In this document: piece by piece, positions 34,180 to 46,208 of the stretch
Position numbering within the stretch: the stretch's first letter is position 1
Layout: every line of letters begins with the position of its first letter
From: Luteitalea sp. TBR-22
Lineage (GTDB): Bacteria; Acidobacteriota; Vicinamibacteria; Vicinamibacterales; Vicinamibacteraceae
Assembly (NCBI RefSeq): GCF_016865485.1
Contig: NZ_AP024452.1
Location: 3,866,501-3,930,500, forward strand
Direction: 5' to 3'
DNA: 64,000 bases
Made by a program: the position numbers and the translations under genes
The notes under the pieces: model-generated
The model's database searches: none
What the model was told of the DNA's origin: nothing
Seen by the model: the letters and a program-made list of their open reading frames with translations, nothing else

Positions 34180-35076
34180 TTGACGCCTTCGCCTCCTCCC
34201 GGAGCCGGCGCGGCCTTCGCGCGGCTCGTCGAAATCATGGCCCGCCTGCGCGGGCCCGACGGCTGCCCGTGGGACCGCGAACAGACGCTGCGCAGCCTCG
34301 CGCGCTACGTGCTCGAGGAGGCCGCCGAGGTGGTCGACGCCATCGAGCGGGAGGACGCCGACGGCCTGCGCGAGGAGGTCGGCGACCTGCTGTTCGAGGG
34401 CGTGTTCCTGGCGCAGGTCAGCCAGGACACCGGCGGCTTCGACGTCGAGGCGGCGCTCGAGACGGTGTGCGCCAAGTTGATCCGCCGGCACCCGCACGTG
34501 TTTCCTTCGACTCGTCCTGCGGAGTCGCCAGCGACTCCGCAGGACCCGCTCAGGACGAGCGCCTCACTCACGCCCGGGCAGGTGGTCACCCAGTGGGACG
34601 ACATCAAGGCGCAGGAGAAGGCCGAGCGCGGGCATGCGCCGGCACACCTGCTCGACGGCATCCCCCTGGCCGAACCGGCCCTCGCACGGGCGCGGACCAT
34701 CTGCAGCCGCGTGGCGAAGGTCGGCTTCGACTGGCCGAACGCCGAGGCGGTCCTCGACAAGCTCGATGAGGAGACGCGCGAGGTCCGCGCCGCGATGGCC
34801 TCGGGCGATCGCGACGCCGTGGAGGACGAGATCGGCGACATGCTGTTCGTGATCGCCAACCTCGCCCGCAAGCTCGACGTCGACGCCGAGACTGCCCTGC
34901 GCCGCGCCAACCTCAAGTTCAGCCGCCGCTTCCGGGAGGTGGAGACACGCCTCGCGGAGGCGGGCCTGTCGCTCGCACAGGCGACGCTGGACCAGATGGA
35001 GGCCGAATGGCAGGCCACCAAGCGTGCCGAGGCGGCCCGGGGCCCAGGCTCCCCTCCCCCTTCGCCATCGTCCTGA
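34180..35076 (+). CDS. mazG: Nucleoside triphosphate pyrophosphohydrolase MazG
   Basis: A 298-aa two-domain MazG, which hydrolyses (d)NTPs to monophosphates and affects the stringent response and nucleotide quality. Domain 1 has LRGPDGCPWDREQTLRSLARYVLEEAAEVVDAI and LREEVGDLLFEGVFLAQ; domain 2 has FDWPNAEAVLDKLDEETREV and AVEDEIGDMLFVIANLARKL. Both carry EExxE and ExxD metal ligands. The start is TTG 34180, the first possible codon in frame and close behind a -10 palindrome. The linker after RRHPHVF is unusually long because a palindromic element is inserted in frame at about 34505-34560. The last 158 nt overlap comEC on the other strand. Confidence 0.9.
   Translation: MTPSPPPGAGAAFARLVEIMARLRGPDGCPWDREQTLRSLARYVLEEAAEVVDAIEREDADGLREEVGDLLFEGVFLAQVSQDTGGFDVEAALETVCAKLIRRHPHVFPSTRPAESPATPQDPLRTSASLTPGQVVTQWDDIKAQEKAERGHAPAHLLDGIPLAEPALARARTICSRVAKVGFDWPNAEAVLDKLDEETREVRAAMASGDRDAVEDEIGDMLFVIANLARKLDVDAETALRRANLKFSRRFREVETRLAEAGLSLAQATLDQMEAEWQATKRAEAARGPGSPPPSPSS
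34514..34545. repeat. Palindromic element inserted in mazG
   Basis: A perfect 15-bp inverted repeat (GTCCTGCGGAGTCGC and its complement) with a 2-nt loop. It is embraced by an outer CTCGTCCTG/CAGGACGAG pair (34511-34519, 34551-34559). It keeps the mazG frame and encodes a Pro/Ser/Thr-rich linker. It resembles repetitive extragenic or coding palindromes. Confidence 0.85.
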
Positions 35077-37600
35077 CCAGCAGCACGCGGCCGTTGGTGG
35101 CCAGTTGGATGGCGCCGGCCTCGTCGGTGCGCAGCAGCGGGATGCCGGCTTCGCCCAGACGACGCAGGACCGAGCGCGCCGGGTGGCCGAACCGGTTGCC
35201 ACGGCCAGCCGAGGCAATCGCGAGCGATGGCCGAAGCGATGCAAGCAAAGCCGCTCCGGTCGAGGACGCGCTGCCGTGGTGGCCCAGCCGGAGCACCGTG
35301 ATGGGCGCGCGGGCCACCGATTCTCGCCAGCGGTCCTCCGCCGCCAGCCCGGCATCGCCCGGCAGCAGCACGCCGACGTCGCCGTAGCGCACCCACAGCA
35401 CCACCGAGTCGTCGTTGCGGACGCGCCGCCGCTCCCAGTCCGGACGCTCCGGGTGCAGGACCCGCACGTGCACGGGGCCGTCGCCGATCACCTCTCCGGC
35501 CGCCAGCGCGCGCTCCCGGGCGCCGACCCTTGATGCCGACGCCGACACCGCCGCGACCCGTGCGTCGCCTGTGACCGGCACCCCGACCCACGACTCGCGC
35601 GGCCGGAACACCTCCATGACGGCAGGCATCCCGGCGGCGTGGTCGGGATGCGCGTGCGTGACGATCACGCGGTCGATCCGCCGATGTCCGAGAGCCCACA
35701 GGGCGGGGACCGTGACGCGCTCGCCGATGTCGAACGACTCGCTCACGCTGCCGCCCGCATCGACCAGCCACGTGCGGCCCGACGGAAACCGGATGGCCGT
35801 GGCCTCGCCCTGACCGACGTCGAGCGCGGTGATCACCAGCCACGGCTCCTGCGGCCACGCCGCCCGCTGCCAGCCTGCCGCCGATGCCCACGTCCACGGT
35901 CGCGGCGCGCTCCGCTCCGGCCCGCCCGACACCATCACGGCCACCGTGAGGGCGAGCGTGGCCGTACACGCGATCGCGGCCGCGGTCCTCGCTCGTGATC
36001 GGGCGCGCGAAAGAACAACCGGGGTCTGCTGCGGCAACCGCCGCCCCCGCAGTGCGAGGCACACCCCGGCGACGGCCGCGTAGTGGGCGACGATCACGAG
36101 GACGTGCGGCGGCGGGACACGCCGGACGAGCCACGGCGCGAAGAGCAGCACGTCGCCGCTTCGCAGCAACAGCCGCACGCCCATCGTCGCGACGCTGCCG
36201 GCCAGGTCAGCGGCCGACGCGCTCACCCATGACGCGGGCAGCACGGCCAGGCCCGCCACCTGCACCCCAGCCATCGCGGGAATGGCCACGAGGTTGGCCA
36301 GCAGGCCTGCTCCCGTGACAATCCCGAACCACCGCGCCGAGACCGGCAGCAGGACGAGTTCGACCGCACACGTCGCCGCGATCATCGTCACCATCGCGAC
36401 CATGAGCCGGGAGGCAGCCGCGCCCACCTTGCCAGGCTGGCCGCCCGTGGCAGCGGCCAGGGCCGGCCAGCAGGACGCGAAGCCGACCAGCGCCAGCGCG
36501 GCACCGAACGACAGCAGCGCGCCAGCGTCGTGCCACGCCAGCGGCGACAGCGCGAGATGGACCGCGGCCGCGACGGCGAGCGCCTGGCTGGCGCTGGTGC
36601 GCACGTCCCACCAGCGGGCCGCCAGGACCACCACGGCCACCAGCACCGCCCGCACCACGGAGGCACCGCCATCCACGACGCTGGCGAAGGCGAACAGTCC
36701 TGCCGCCAGCCACGTCGACGCCGCCCGTGCCCCGGCGCCGGCGACCCGTGGCACCCACACCAGGAGCCCCAGCCAGATGCCGACGTTGCCACCCGAGATC
36801 GCCACCACGTGGTACACGCCGGCGTGCTGCAGGCGCCGCACCTGTTCGGGCGGCAGCGCGCGCCGATCCCCGATCAGGATGGCGGTGACCACCGCCGACG
36901 CCTCCGCGTCGCCAACGTGGCGCGCCACCTGCGTACGGACGTGCCGCCGCACCAGCGCCGCCCACTCCTCCCACCACGGCCCGGACTGCATGGACACGAG
37001 GGCCGCGCTGCGGATCGTGCCGAACAGGCGCAGGCCCTGCCGCGCCAGGTCGCGCTCCGCGTCGGGCCGCCCGAAGTTGCGATACGGGAGCGGACGACGC
37101 AACGACGCGACCGGCGCCTCGAGGAGGCGCCCCCGCGTCCACGCCGCGAGGTGACCGTGCGCCGCCTCGCCGGCGACGGTGACCCGCACGCCGATCGAGG
37201 CCGGCCTCCACGCCCCGTCCCACTGCACGCCGCGCACCTCCAGATCGAAGGCCACGCCACCCGCGGGTGTGAGCCACGCGTCGCGACGGAGCACGCCGCG
37301 CACCCGCACGGGATCGCCCCCGCCGGTCCGCGCCTCCATCTCGCGCACGTCGGGCCCCGAAGGCGTCCAGGCACTCACGTCGGCGTGCCCGGCCCGCGCC
37401 GCGCCCAGCAGCATCGCGCCGATCACCGCCACGCCGAGCGCCAGCGAGCGCGGGCCTCGCCACCCGGCTCGACACGCCAGCAGCACGAGCCACGCGCCGG
37501 CCAGCGCAAGGCGCACGGCCCCCTCGGTGGTGCTGACTGCGAGAGGGCCGAGCACGGTTCCGGCGACAAAGGCGACGACGAGGCAGATGCCGGCAGGCAC
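34919..37600 (-). CDS. comEC: ComEC/Rec2 DNA-uptake channel protein
   Basis: An 893-aa ComEC/Rec2 protein forming the inner-membrane channel for DNA uptake. The N-terminal DUF4131/OB region (PVRVRGVLRRDAWLTPAGG) leads to the competence domain with GDRRALPPEQVRRLQHAGVYHVVAISGGNVGIW, followed by about ten helices. The C-terminal MBL-like nuclease domain has ITALDVGQGEATAIRFP, VTHAHPDHAAGMPAV (HxHxDH), NDDSVVLWVRYGDVGVLLPGD and LGHHGSASS. Start is GTG 37600. The final residues, a low-complexity Gly/Pro tail, are read antisense to mazG through a 158-nt convergent overlap. With pilT at 62.9 kb it suggests a natural-transformation machine. Confidence 0.92.
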   Translation of the reverse strand: MPAGICLVVAFVAGTVLGPLAVSTTEGAVRLALAGAWLVLLACRAGWRGPRSLALGVAVIGAMLLGAARAGHADVSAWTPSGPDVREMEARTGGGDPVRVRGVLRRDAWLTPAGGVAFDLEVRGVQWDGAWRPASIGVRVTVAGEAAHGHLAAWTRGRLLEAPVASLRRPLPYRNFGRPDAERDLARQGLRLFGTIRSAALVSMQSGPWWEEWAALVRRHVRTQVARHVGDAEASAVVTAILIGDRRALPPEQVRRLQHAGVYHVVAISGGNVGIWLGLLVWVPRVAGAGARAASTWLAAGLFAFASVVDGGASVVRAVLVAVVVLAARWWDVRTSASQALAVAAAVHLALSPLAWHDAGALLSFGAALALVGFASCWPALAAATGGQPGKVGAAASRLMVAMVTMIAATCAVELVLLPVSARWFGIVTGAGLLANLVAIPAMAGVQVAGLAVLPASWVSASAADLAGSVATMGVRLLLRSGDVLLFAPWLVRRVPPPHVLVIVAHYAAVAGVCLALRGRRLPQQTPVVLSRARSRARTAAAIACTATLALTVAVMVSGGPERSAPRPWTWASAAGWQRAAWPQEPWLVITALDVGQGEATAIRFPSGRTWLVDAGGSVSESFDIGERVTVPALWALGHRRIDRVIVTHAHPDHAAGMPAVMEVFRPRESWVGVPVTGDARVAAVSASASRVGARERALAAGEVIGDGPVHVRVLHPERPDWERRRVRNDDSVVLWVRYGDVGVLLPGDAGLAAEDRWRESVARAPITVLRLGHHGSASSTGAALLASLRPSLAIASAGRGNRFGHPARSVLRRLGEAGIPLLRTDEAGAIQLATNGRVLLVRTMAKGEGSLGPGPPRHAWWPAIRPPSGPASPVRATGPPPRGVSPPPGSGG

Positions 37601-37813
37601 GCCCCGTCAGGGCGCAAGGCCCGTGCCGCGGCGGAGACGCCCCGACCCGGCGCATTCCTGTGGGCGCCTGCGGGTGCGTCGCAGGAACTGCCACGGCGAG
37701 GGCACGGCGACATGTCGAGATCTGCCCCCGCTGCGGCGGACCGCATCGACCGGCGCGACGCCCACTTCCTCACTTCGCGCGCCCCCGCCCGCACCTCCGC
37801 GCCCGGCCAATCG

Positions 37814-37862
37814 CGATCCCGATCCGCGATCCCCCGATCCCCGCTCCCCGATACTCAATCCC
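37814..37862. repeat. Heptanucleotide array, CGATCCC type
   Basis: Seven units in exact 7-nt register: CGATCCC, GATCCGC, GATCCCC, CGATCCC, CGCTCCC, CGATACT, CAATCCC. Read on the minus strand the unit is GGGATCG-like, so it shares the GGG-led form of the 20269 array. Confidence 0.8.
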
Positions 37863-37872
37863 CCCCCAAACA

Positions 37873-37905
37873 GCACGAGGCGCCCCGTGCGGAGGCGCCT
37901 CGTGC
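37873..37905 (-). terminator. carB terminator hairpin
   Basis: A perfect 12-bp stem (GCACGAGGCGCC/GGCGCCTCGTGC) with a 9-nt loop lies 42 nt beyond the carB stop on the minus strand. It is followed there by TGTTTGGGG, a weak T-run. Confidence 0.6.
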
Positions 37906-37946
37906 GTAAGTGTCGGCCGTGGGTGTCGGGCGCTGCCGACGCGACG

Positions 37947-41198
<3,252 letters not shown>

Positions 41199-42341
41199 CT
41201 AGGCGCGCGCCTCCATGGCGTCGAGGAACTCGCGGAACAGGTAGTCGGCGTCGTGGGGCCCCGGCGCCGCCTCGGGGTGGTACTGCACGCAGAAGATGGG
41301 CCGCGTCCTGTGCTTGAGCCCCTCCACCGTGTGGTCGTACAGGTTCACGTGCGTCACCTCGACATCGGCCGGGATGCTCTCCGGGTCGACCGCGAAGCCG
41401 TGGTTCTGCGAGGTGATCTCCACCGCGCCCGACGCCACGTGCTTGACCGGATGGTTGGTGCCGCGGTGGCCGAACTTCAGCTTGAACGTGCGGGCGCCGA
41501 GCGCCTGCGCGAGCACCTGGTGGCCGAGGCAGATCCCGAACACGGGCACGTCGGCGGCCGCGAGGGCCTTCGCGTTGTCGACCACGTACGGGAGCGCCGC
41601 CGGGTCGCCGGGGCCGTTGCTGAAGAACACGCCGTCAGGGGCGTCCTTGAGCAGCTCGCCCGCCGGCGTCGTCGCCGGGTACACGCGCACGTCGATGCCG
41701 TGCTCGGCGAAGCGACGCAGGATGTTGTACTTCATGCCGAGGTCGTAGGCGGCCACCTTGAGGCGACGGCCCGCACGCCGCTGCGGCTCGAGGATCAGGT
41801 CGCGCGCGACGGTGGCGCCAGGCTCCTCGGTCGGCTTCCAGTCGAACGGCGCGGCACACGTGACGTCCTTGACCAGGTCGAGCCCGGCCATCTGGCGGGC
41901 GCTCCGCGCCTTCTCCACCAGATCCTCGCCCCGCACCCCTGCCCCGGTCGCGATCACCCCGCGCATCACGCCCGACGAGCGCAGCACCCGCGTGAGCGCT
42001 CGCGTGTCGATGTCGGAGATCGCGACGATGTCGTGGCGCGTCAGGTACTCCTTCAGCGTCGACTCGGAGCGCCAGTTGCTCGCCACGCGCGACTCCTCGC
42101 GCATCACGAAGCCGGCCACCTGCGGCGCGCGCGACTCCATGTCCTCGGGGGACACGCCGTAGTTGCCGATGAGGGGGGCCGTCATCGTGACGATCTGACC
42201 GGCGTACGAGGGATCGGTGAGGACCTCCTGATAGCCGGTCAGGCTCGTGTTGAAGACGACTTCGCCACTGGTCTCCCCCGTGGCGCCGGCGGCCACGCCT
42301 TCGAAGACCTGGCCATTCTCGAGTGCGAGTAGCGCTTTCAT
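41199..42341 (-). CDS. carA: Carbamoyl-phosphate synthase, small subunit
   Basis: A 380-aa glutaminase subunit. The N-terminal domain has LENGQVFEGVAAGATGETSGEVVFNTSLTGYQEVLTDPSYAGQIV. The C-terminal GATase has GVFFSNGPGDPAAL and VFGICLGHQVLAQALG, with the nucleophilic Cys at about residue 269. KLKFGHRGTNHPV, SQNHGFAVD and the catalytic His/Glu in VQYHPEAAPGPHDADYLF follow. ATG 42341 overlaps the stop of the PEGA pseudokinase (ATGA), and carB follows without a gap, so all three are co-translated. No attenuator or PyrR-type leader was seen before carA itself. Confidence 0.97.
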   Translation of the reverse strand: MKALLALENGQVFEGVAAGATGETSGEVVFNTSLTGYQEVLTDPSYAGQIVTMTAPLIGNYGVSPEDMESRAPQVAGFVMREESRVASNWRSESTLKEYLTRHDIVAISDIDTRALTRVLRSSGVMRGVIATGAGVRGEDLVEKARSARQMAGLDLVKDVTCAAPFDWKPTEEPGATVARDLILEPQRRAGRRLKVAAYDLGMKYNILRRFAEHGIDVRVYPATTPAGELLKDAPDGVFFSNGPGDPAALPYVVDNAKALAAADVPVFGICLGHQVLAQALGARTFKLKFGHRGTNHPVKHVASGAVEITSQNHGFAVDPESIPADVEVTHVNLYDHTVEGLKHRTRPIFCVQYHPEAAPGPHDADYLFREFLDAMEARA

Positions 42342-44437
42342 TCCTGTTCCTGCTGCAACGTGGCCTGTACCCGGACGCGGGTGCCGCCGATGACGGCCAC
42401 CCGCCCCTCCCAGGGCTTGAATCCCGGCGCCTCCACGCGAACCGTGTGCGCCCCCTGCGTGAGCCCGGGCACTGCCGCGGGCGTGCTGCCGTAGTACTGG
42501 CCGTCGATCGTCAGCCGCGCCTGCGTCGGCGTCGACACGACGAAGATGCCACCCGTGCGCGGCGCCTCGGGGTCGGGGCTGGTCGCGGGCGCTCGGGCCG
42601 GCGGCACCGCCCCGGTGCCTTGCGCCGTCGACGAGGTGGGGGCCGGCGCGGGCGGGGTGGCGGGCCGCGACGGCGCGGCCCCCGAACCGGCCGGCGGCGC
42701 GGCCGATGCCGCCTGGCGCACGAGATCGACCGAGAGCGAGGCCACGGGTTGGCCGACGGCCAGCACGACCTGGCGCTCGACGGGCTCGAACCCCGGGCGC
42801 GTGATCGAGACGGTGTAGGGTCCGAGCGGCAGGTCGCGCAGCACCACGGGGGTCTCGCCCCGGAGTTCCCCGTTGACCCTGACTTCTCCCGAAGGAGACG
42901 ACCGGATCAGCACGCGGCCGGTCGCCACCGCAGGCGCCGCGGCCGGCGGGGCGGCGCTCGGTGGCGGAAGTGCGGTTGCCGGCCGGGCCGGACGCGCCGC
43001 CTCGGTCCGGGGCGAGTCCCCACGGGGCATCACCGGCGCCTGCGGCACCGTCGGCGGGCGCGACGCGGCCGGCGGGGTCACGGCCCCGGCCCGTGGGTCA
43101 GGCGCAGGGCGCGGCGATGGCGCCGCCTCATCCGGCGGGGGCGCCGTAGCCGTCGTGGGGGCGGTCGTTGGCGGCGCCTGCAGGCTGCGCCACGTGCCAT
43201 AGCCGGCGGCGACCACCGCGAGCACCACCGCAAGCAGCAGCCAGACGCGTCGCGACGGCGCGTCGGCCGGTTCCGGGGTCCAGGCCGGCAGGGTGGCATC
43301 GCTGGTGTCGTGGTCGTCGAGCCGCCACGTCGGCGCGGCGGCGTTGGGCGGCTCCTCGGCGGGCCCTGCGGAAGACCTGAGGACGAGCGGGTCCTGATCC
43401 TGCGCCTCGGCGGGCACGTCGGCCACCAGCCACTCCTGCTCGGGCTCCTCCTCGGCGGTCGGGACCACCTCGGCGCCCGCAGGCTCCTCGACGGCAGCCA
43501 GCGCGGTGTCCTCTTCCTCCGGGAACAGCGACAGGGCCACGCCCTCCGGGTCCTCGATGGGCTGGACCGCGATGTCGCGGGAGGAATCCACGGCCGGCGT
43601 GGCGAGGATCACGCCTTCCCGGGCGAACCGCGAGAGCGCACCGGCCTCTGCCGGCGCCTGGTCGCCGGCCAGCGCCAGCAGCCAGGCCTCGACGGAGGCG
43701 AATCGCTGGTCGGGATCGGGGTGCAGCGCACGCACGAAGACGTCGTGGAGGCGCGCGTCCTCGGTGGGCGTCTCGGCCAGGGTCCACCGATCGAAGGCGG
43801 GGATCGTCCCGGCGATGAGGCGACGGCCCGACAGGGCGTCGAGAGCCAGCATGGCCAGCGAGTACTGGTCGGCGCGCGCGTCCCAGGGGCGGCCCGACGC
43901 GCGCTCCGGCGCGGTGAAGGGGACGCGAACCGGGGCCTGCATGTCGAGGGACTCGAGGACCGGCGCCACCCCGACGCCGGTCAGCATGCCGCCCTCGTCG
44001 GTGATCAGGACGTCGCGCGGATGGATGGCGCCGTGCCAGACGCCCGCGTCGTGCGCTGCCTGCATGCCGGCGGTGATGGCGCGCAGCCACGGCAAGGTCG
44101 CCTCGAGGCTCTGGCGGCCGCCGCGCAGGCGTCCCTCGACGGTCGGCGCCGTCACGACCGGCGAGGTCAGGTAGACGCCCTCGGGGCTGAGCCCCACCTC
44201 GGTCAGGGGCAGGAGCGCCGGATGTTGCGGCAGCGCCAGCCGGACCCGTTCGAGGTGCTCGGCCAGTTGCGGACCGTCGCCGGCGATCTCGGTGATCAGC
44301 TTGAGGACCTGCAGGCGTCCGCGTTCGTCCTCCACGAGCAGCCGCGGCCCCAGCGTCCCGGACGCGAGGACACGCCGGACGCGGAACGGTCCGACCTCCT
44401 CAGGCGGCTGGAACAGGGACGAGGGGTCGTGGGTCAG
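42338..44437 (-). CDS. Ser/Thr pseudokinase with two PEGA domains
   Basis: About 699 aa: a kinase-fold N-terminus, an acidic linker, one membrane helix (RRVWLLLAVVLAVVAAGYGTW), a Pro/Ala-rich spacer and two PEGA domains (VLIRSSPSGEVRVNGELRGETPVVLRDL; FVVSTPTQARLTIDGQYYGSTPAAVPGL). The kinase part looks dead: the glycine loop is LASGTLGPRL, the HRDLKPEN loop is HGAIHPRDVLI, and DFG is replaced by TGVG. VLKLI keeps a lysine. The first ATG/GTG/TTG in frame is GTG 44335, but the kinase fold begins earlier. A CTG at 44437 with AGGAGAG 8 nt upstream gives LTHDPSSLFQPPEEVGPF and is my preferred start. It overlaps carA by 4 nt. Confidence 0.75.
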   Translation of the reverse strand: MTHDPSSLFQPPEEVGPFRVRRVLASGTLGPRLLVEDERGRLQVLKLITEIAGDGPQLAEHLERVRLALPQHPALLPLTEVGLSPEGVYLTSPVVTAPTVEGRLRGGRQSLEATLPWLRAITAGMQAAHDAGVWHGAIHPRDVLITDEGGMLTGVGVAPVLESLDMQAPVRVPFTAPERASGRPWDARADQYSLAMLALDALSGRRLIAGTIPAFDRWTLAETPTEDARLHDVFVRALHPDPDQRFASVEAWLLALAGDQAPAEAGALSRFAREGVILATPAVDSSRDIAVQPIEDPEGVALSLFPEEEDTALAAVEEPAGAEVVPTAEEEPEQEWLVADVPAEAQDQDPLVLRSSAGPAEEPPNAAAPTWRLDDHDTSDATLPAWTPEPADAPSRRVWLLLAVVLAVVAAGYGTWRSLQAPPTTAPTTATAPPPDEAAPSPRPAPDPRAGAVTPPAASRPPTVPQAPVMPRGDSPRTEAARPARPATALPPPSAAPPAAAPAVATGRVLIRSSPSGEVRVNGELRGETPVVLRDLPLGPYTVSITRPGFEPVERQVVLAVGQPVASLSVDLVRQAASAAPPAGSGAAPSRPATPPAPAPTSSTAQGTGAVPPARAPATSPDPEAPRTGGIFVVSTPTQARLTIDGQYYGSTPAAVPGLTQGAHTVRVEAPGFKPWEGRVAVIGGTRVRVQATLQQEQE

Positions 44438-44484
44438 GGCAGGGACTCTCCTGCGCGAGGGCTCGCGCGGGCAGACAAGGCTGC

Positions 44485-44490
44485 ATTATA
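44485..44490 (-). promoter_or_regulatory. -10 (TATAAT), pseudokinase-carAB operon
   Basis: A perfect TATAAT on the minus strand, 47 nt upstream of the proposed CTG start, rare in such GC-rich DNA. TATAAT followed by AGGAGAG and a CTG supports transcription of the full-length frame. No good -35 is seen. Confidence 0.5.
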
Positions 44491-44523
44491 GCAAGGGGCG
44501 AGGGCCACCGACCCGGCCGTGCC

Positions 44524-44552
44524 TTGACACCCGTGTGGCCCTTTGCGACAGT
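44524..44552 (+). promoter_or_regulatory. Candidate promoter of bshC
   Basis: TTGACA at 44524-44529 is a perfect -35, with 17 nt to GACAGT, a poor -10. The GTG start at 44562 is 9 nt further. Confidence 0.35.
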
Positions 44553-44561
44553 GGACCTCCT

Positions 44562-46208
44562 GTGCTCCCAGACTCGACCACGCAGGCCGCTCAGCCTCAG
44601 GGCATCGACCTGCGACAGTGGTCGGGTTCGCGCCTGAGCCTCGACTACACCTACCGTCACGAACCGCTCGCCCGCTTCTACGCCGGCGACCCGGCCGACC
44701 CCGAGGCCTGGCGGGTCGCGATCGCCCGCGCGCAAGCGCATCCCCGTGAGCGGGACCGCATGGTCGCCGTGCTCGAGCGGCAGTTGGAGCAGCGCCGGGC
44801 GCCCGATCAGGCACGCGCCGCGGCGCGCAAGTTGGCCGACCCTCGCGCGGTCGCCATCGTGACCGGCCAGCAGGCGGGCCTGTTCGGCGGTCCGCTCTAC
44901 ACCCTGATGAAGGGACTCACGGCCGCGCGCCTGGCCGCCGACATCGAGGCGACGTACGGCGTGCCCTGCGTGACGGTCTTCTGGAACCACGCCGAGGACC
45001 ACGACTGGGAAGAAGTCGCCTCGGCCTGGGTGCTCGACGCCGAGCTGCAGGTGCACAAGCTGACGGTCGGCGGCATCGAGGGCGACGGGCACGTCCCGGT
45101 CGGACAGGTGCACCTCACCGAGGACATCACGCGCGTCCTCGACGAGCTCGAGACGCTGCTGCCCCGCACCGAGTTCACCGACGAGACGATCGCGCAGCTG
45201 CGACAGTGTTACCAGCCCGGCACGGGCATGGCCGACGCGTTCGGGCACCTGCTCGACCTCCTGCTCGGTCCGCTGGGCGTCATCGTCTTCGACGGCAGCG
45301 ATCCGGCGGCCAAGCCGCTGGCCAGCGCCATCTTCCAGCGCGTGCTGGCTCACCCTGGGCACACCCGGCAACTGGCCACCGACGCCGGACAGGCCCTCAT
45401 CGCCGCCGGCTATCACGCCCAGGTCCTCGCACAACCGGACGGGACCGCCCTGTTCTCCATGGCGGACGGCCGGATTCCCATCAAGTACCGCGACGGCCAG
45501 TTCTTCGTCGGCGACACGGCGGTCGACGCCGACGCGCTGCGACAGGACGCAGCCGCCCATCCCGAGCGCTTCAGCCCCAACGTGCTGCTGCGCGCCGTCG
45601 TGCAGGACACCTTGCTGCCGACCATCGCCTACGTGGCGGGGCCCTCGGAACTGGCCTACCTCGGGCAACTGAAGGACGTCTACGCCTTCCACGAGACGCC
45701 GATGCCGCTCATCGTGCCGCGCGCGACGGGCACGGTGCTCGATTCGGCGGCCCAGCGCTTCCTGGCGCGGACCTCGCTCGAGCTGAAGTCCCTGCAGGCG
45801 CAGGACGAGCACGTGTTGAACCAGTGGCTCGAGGCGCAGTTGCCGCCGTCGCTGGAGCAGGCCCTGCAGGATCTGGCGCGTGCCATCGACGAACGCATCG
45901 CGGTCCTCGCCGCGGAGGTGCCGGCGCTCGACCCGACGCTCGAAGGCGCGGTGAAGTCGTCGCAGGGGCGCCTCAGCCACGAAGTCCGGGCGCTGCACAC
46001 CAAGGTCATCACGGCGGCCAAGCGTCGCCACGACACGCTGCGGCGCCAGTTCGCGCATGCGCAGCACCTCGCGTTCCCCGGCGGGCACCCGCAGGAACGT
46101 GTGGTCTGCCTGGCCTGGTTCATGAACCGGTTCGGCCCGGCGCTCGTGCCCCGGTTGTACGAGTGCCTGCCCACCGAGGGCGGCAAGCATTGGCTCCTCC
46201 AGCTCTGA
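44562..46208 (+). CDS. bshC: Bacillithiol synthase BshC (cysteine-adding)
   Basis: A 548-aa BshC, the last enzyme of bacillithiol synthesis, which adds cysteine to GlcN-malate. Family segments are SLDYTYRHEPLARFYAGDP, AVAIVTGQQAGLFGGPLYTLMKGLTAARLA, VPCVTVFWNHAEDHDWEEVAS (the HAEDHD motif), YVAGPSELAYLGQLKDVY and CLAWFMNRFGPALVPRLYE near the C-terminus. The chosen GTG at 44562 gives a normal N-terminus (VLPDSTTQ); the frame is open upstream but runs antisense to the pseudokinase. bshA and bshB are not in this window. The penicillin-binding protein gene begins inside its last 19 nt. Confidence 0.9.
   Translation: MLPDSTTQAAQPQGIDLRQWSGSRLSLDYTYRHEPLARFYAGDPADPEAWRVAIARAQAHPRERDRMVAVLERQLEQRRAPDQARAAARKLADPRAVAIVTGQQAGLFGGPLYTLMKGLTAARLAADIEATYGVPCVTVFWNHAEDHDWEEVASAWVLDAELQVHKLTVGGIEGDGHVPVGQVHLTEDITRVLDELETLLPRTEFTDETIAQLRQCYQPGTGMADAFGHLLDLLLGPLGVIVFDGSDPAAKPLASAIFQRVLAHPGHTRQLATDAGQALIAAGYHAQVLAQPDGTALFSMADGRIPIKYRDGQFFVGDTAVDADALRQDAAAHPERFSPNVLLRAVVQDTLLPTIAYVAGPSELAYLGQLKDVYAFHETPMPLIVPRATGTVLDSAAQRFLARTSLELKSLQAQDEHVLNQWLEAQLPPSLEQALQDLARAIDERIAVLAAEVPALDPTLEGAVKSSQGRLSHEVRALHTKVITAAKRRHDTLRRQFAHAQHLAFPGGHPQERVVCLAWFMNRFGPALVPRLYECLPTEGGKHWLLQL

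Larger units (their letters stand above)
37601..37946. other. Gene-free spacer between comEC and carB
   Basis: This 346-nt stretch between the comEC start and the carB stop (both genes on the minus strand) holds no credible gene. It contains a heptamer array (37814-37862) and the carB terminator (37873-37905). Nothing recognisable is seen in 37601-37800, which should include the comEC promoter. Confidence 0.7.
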
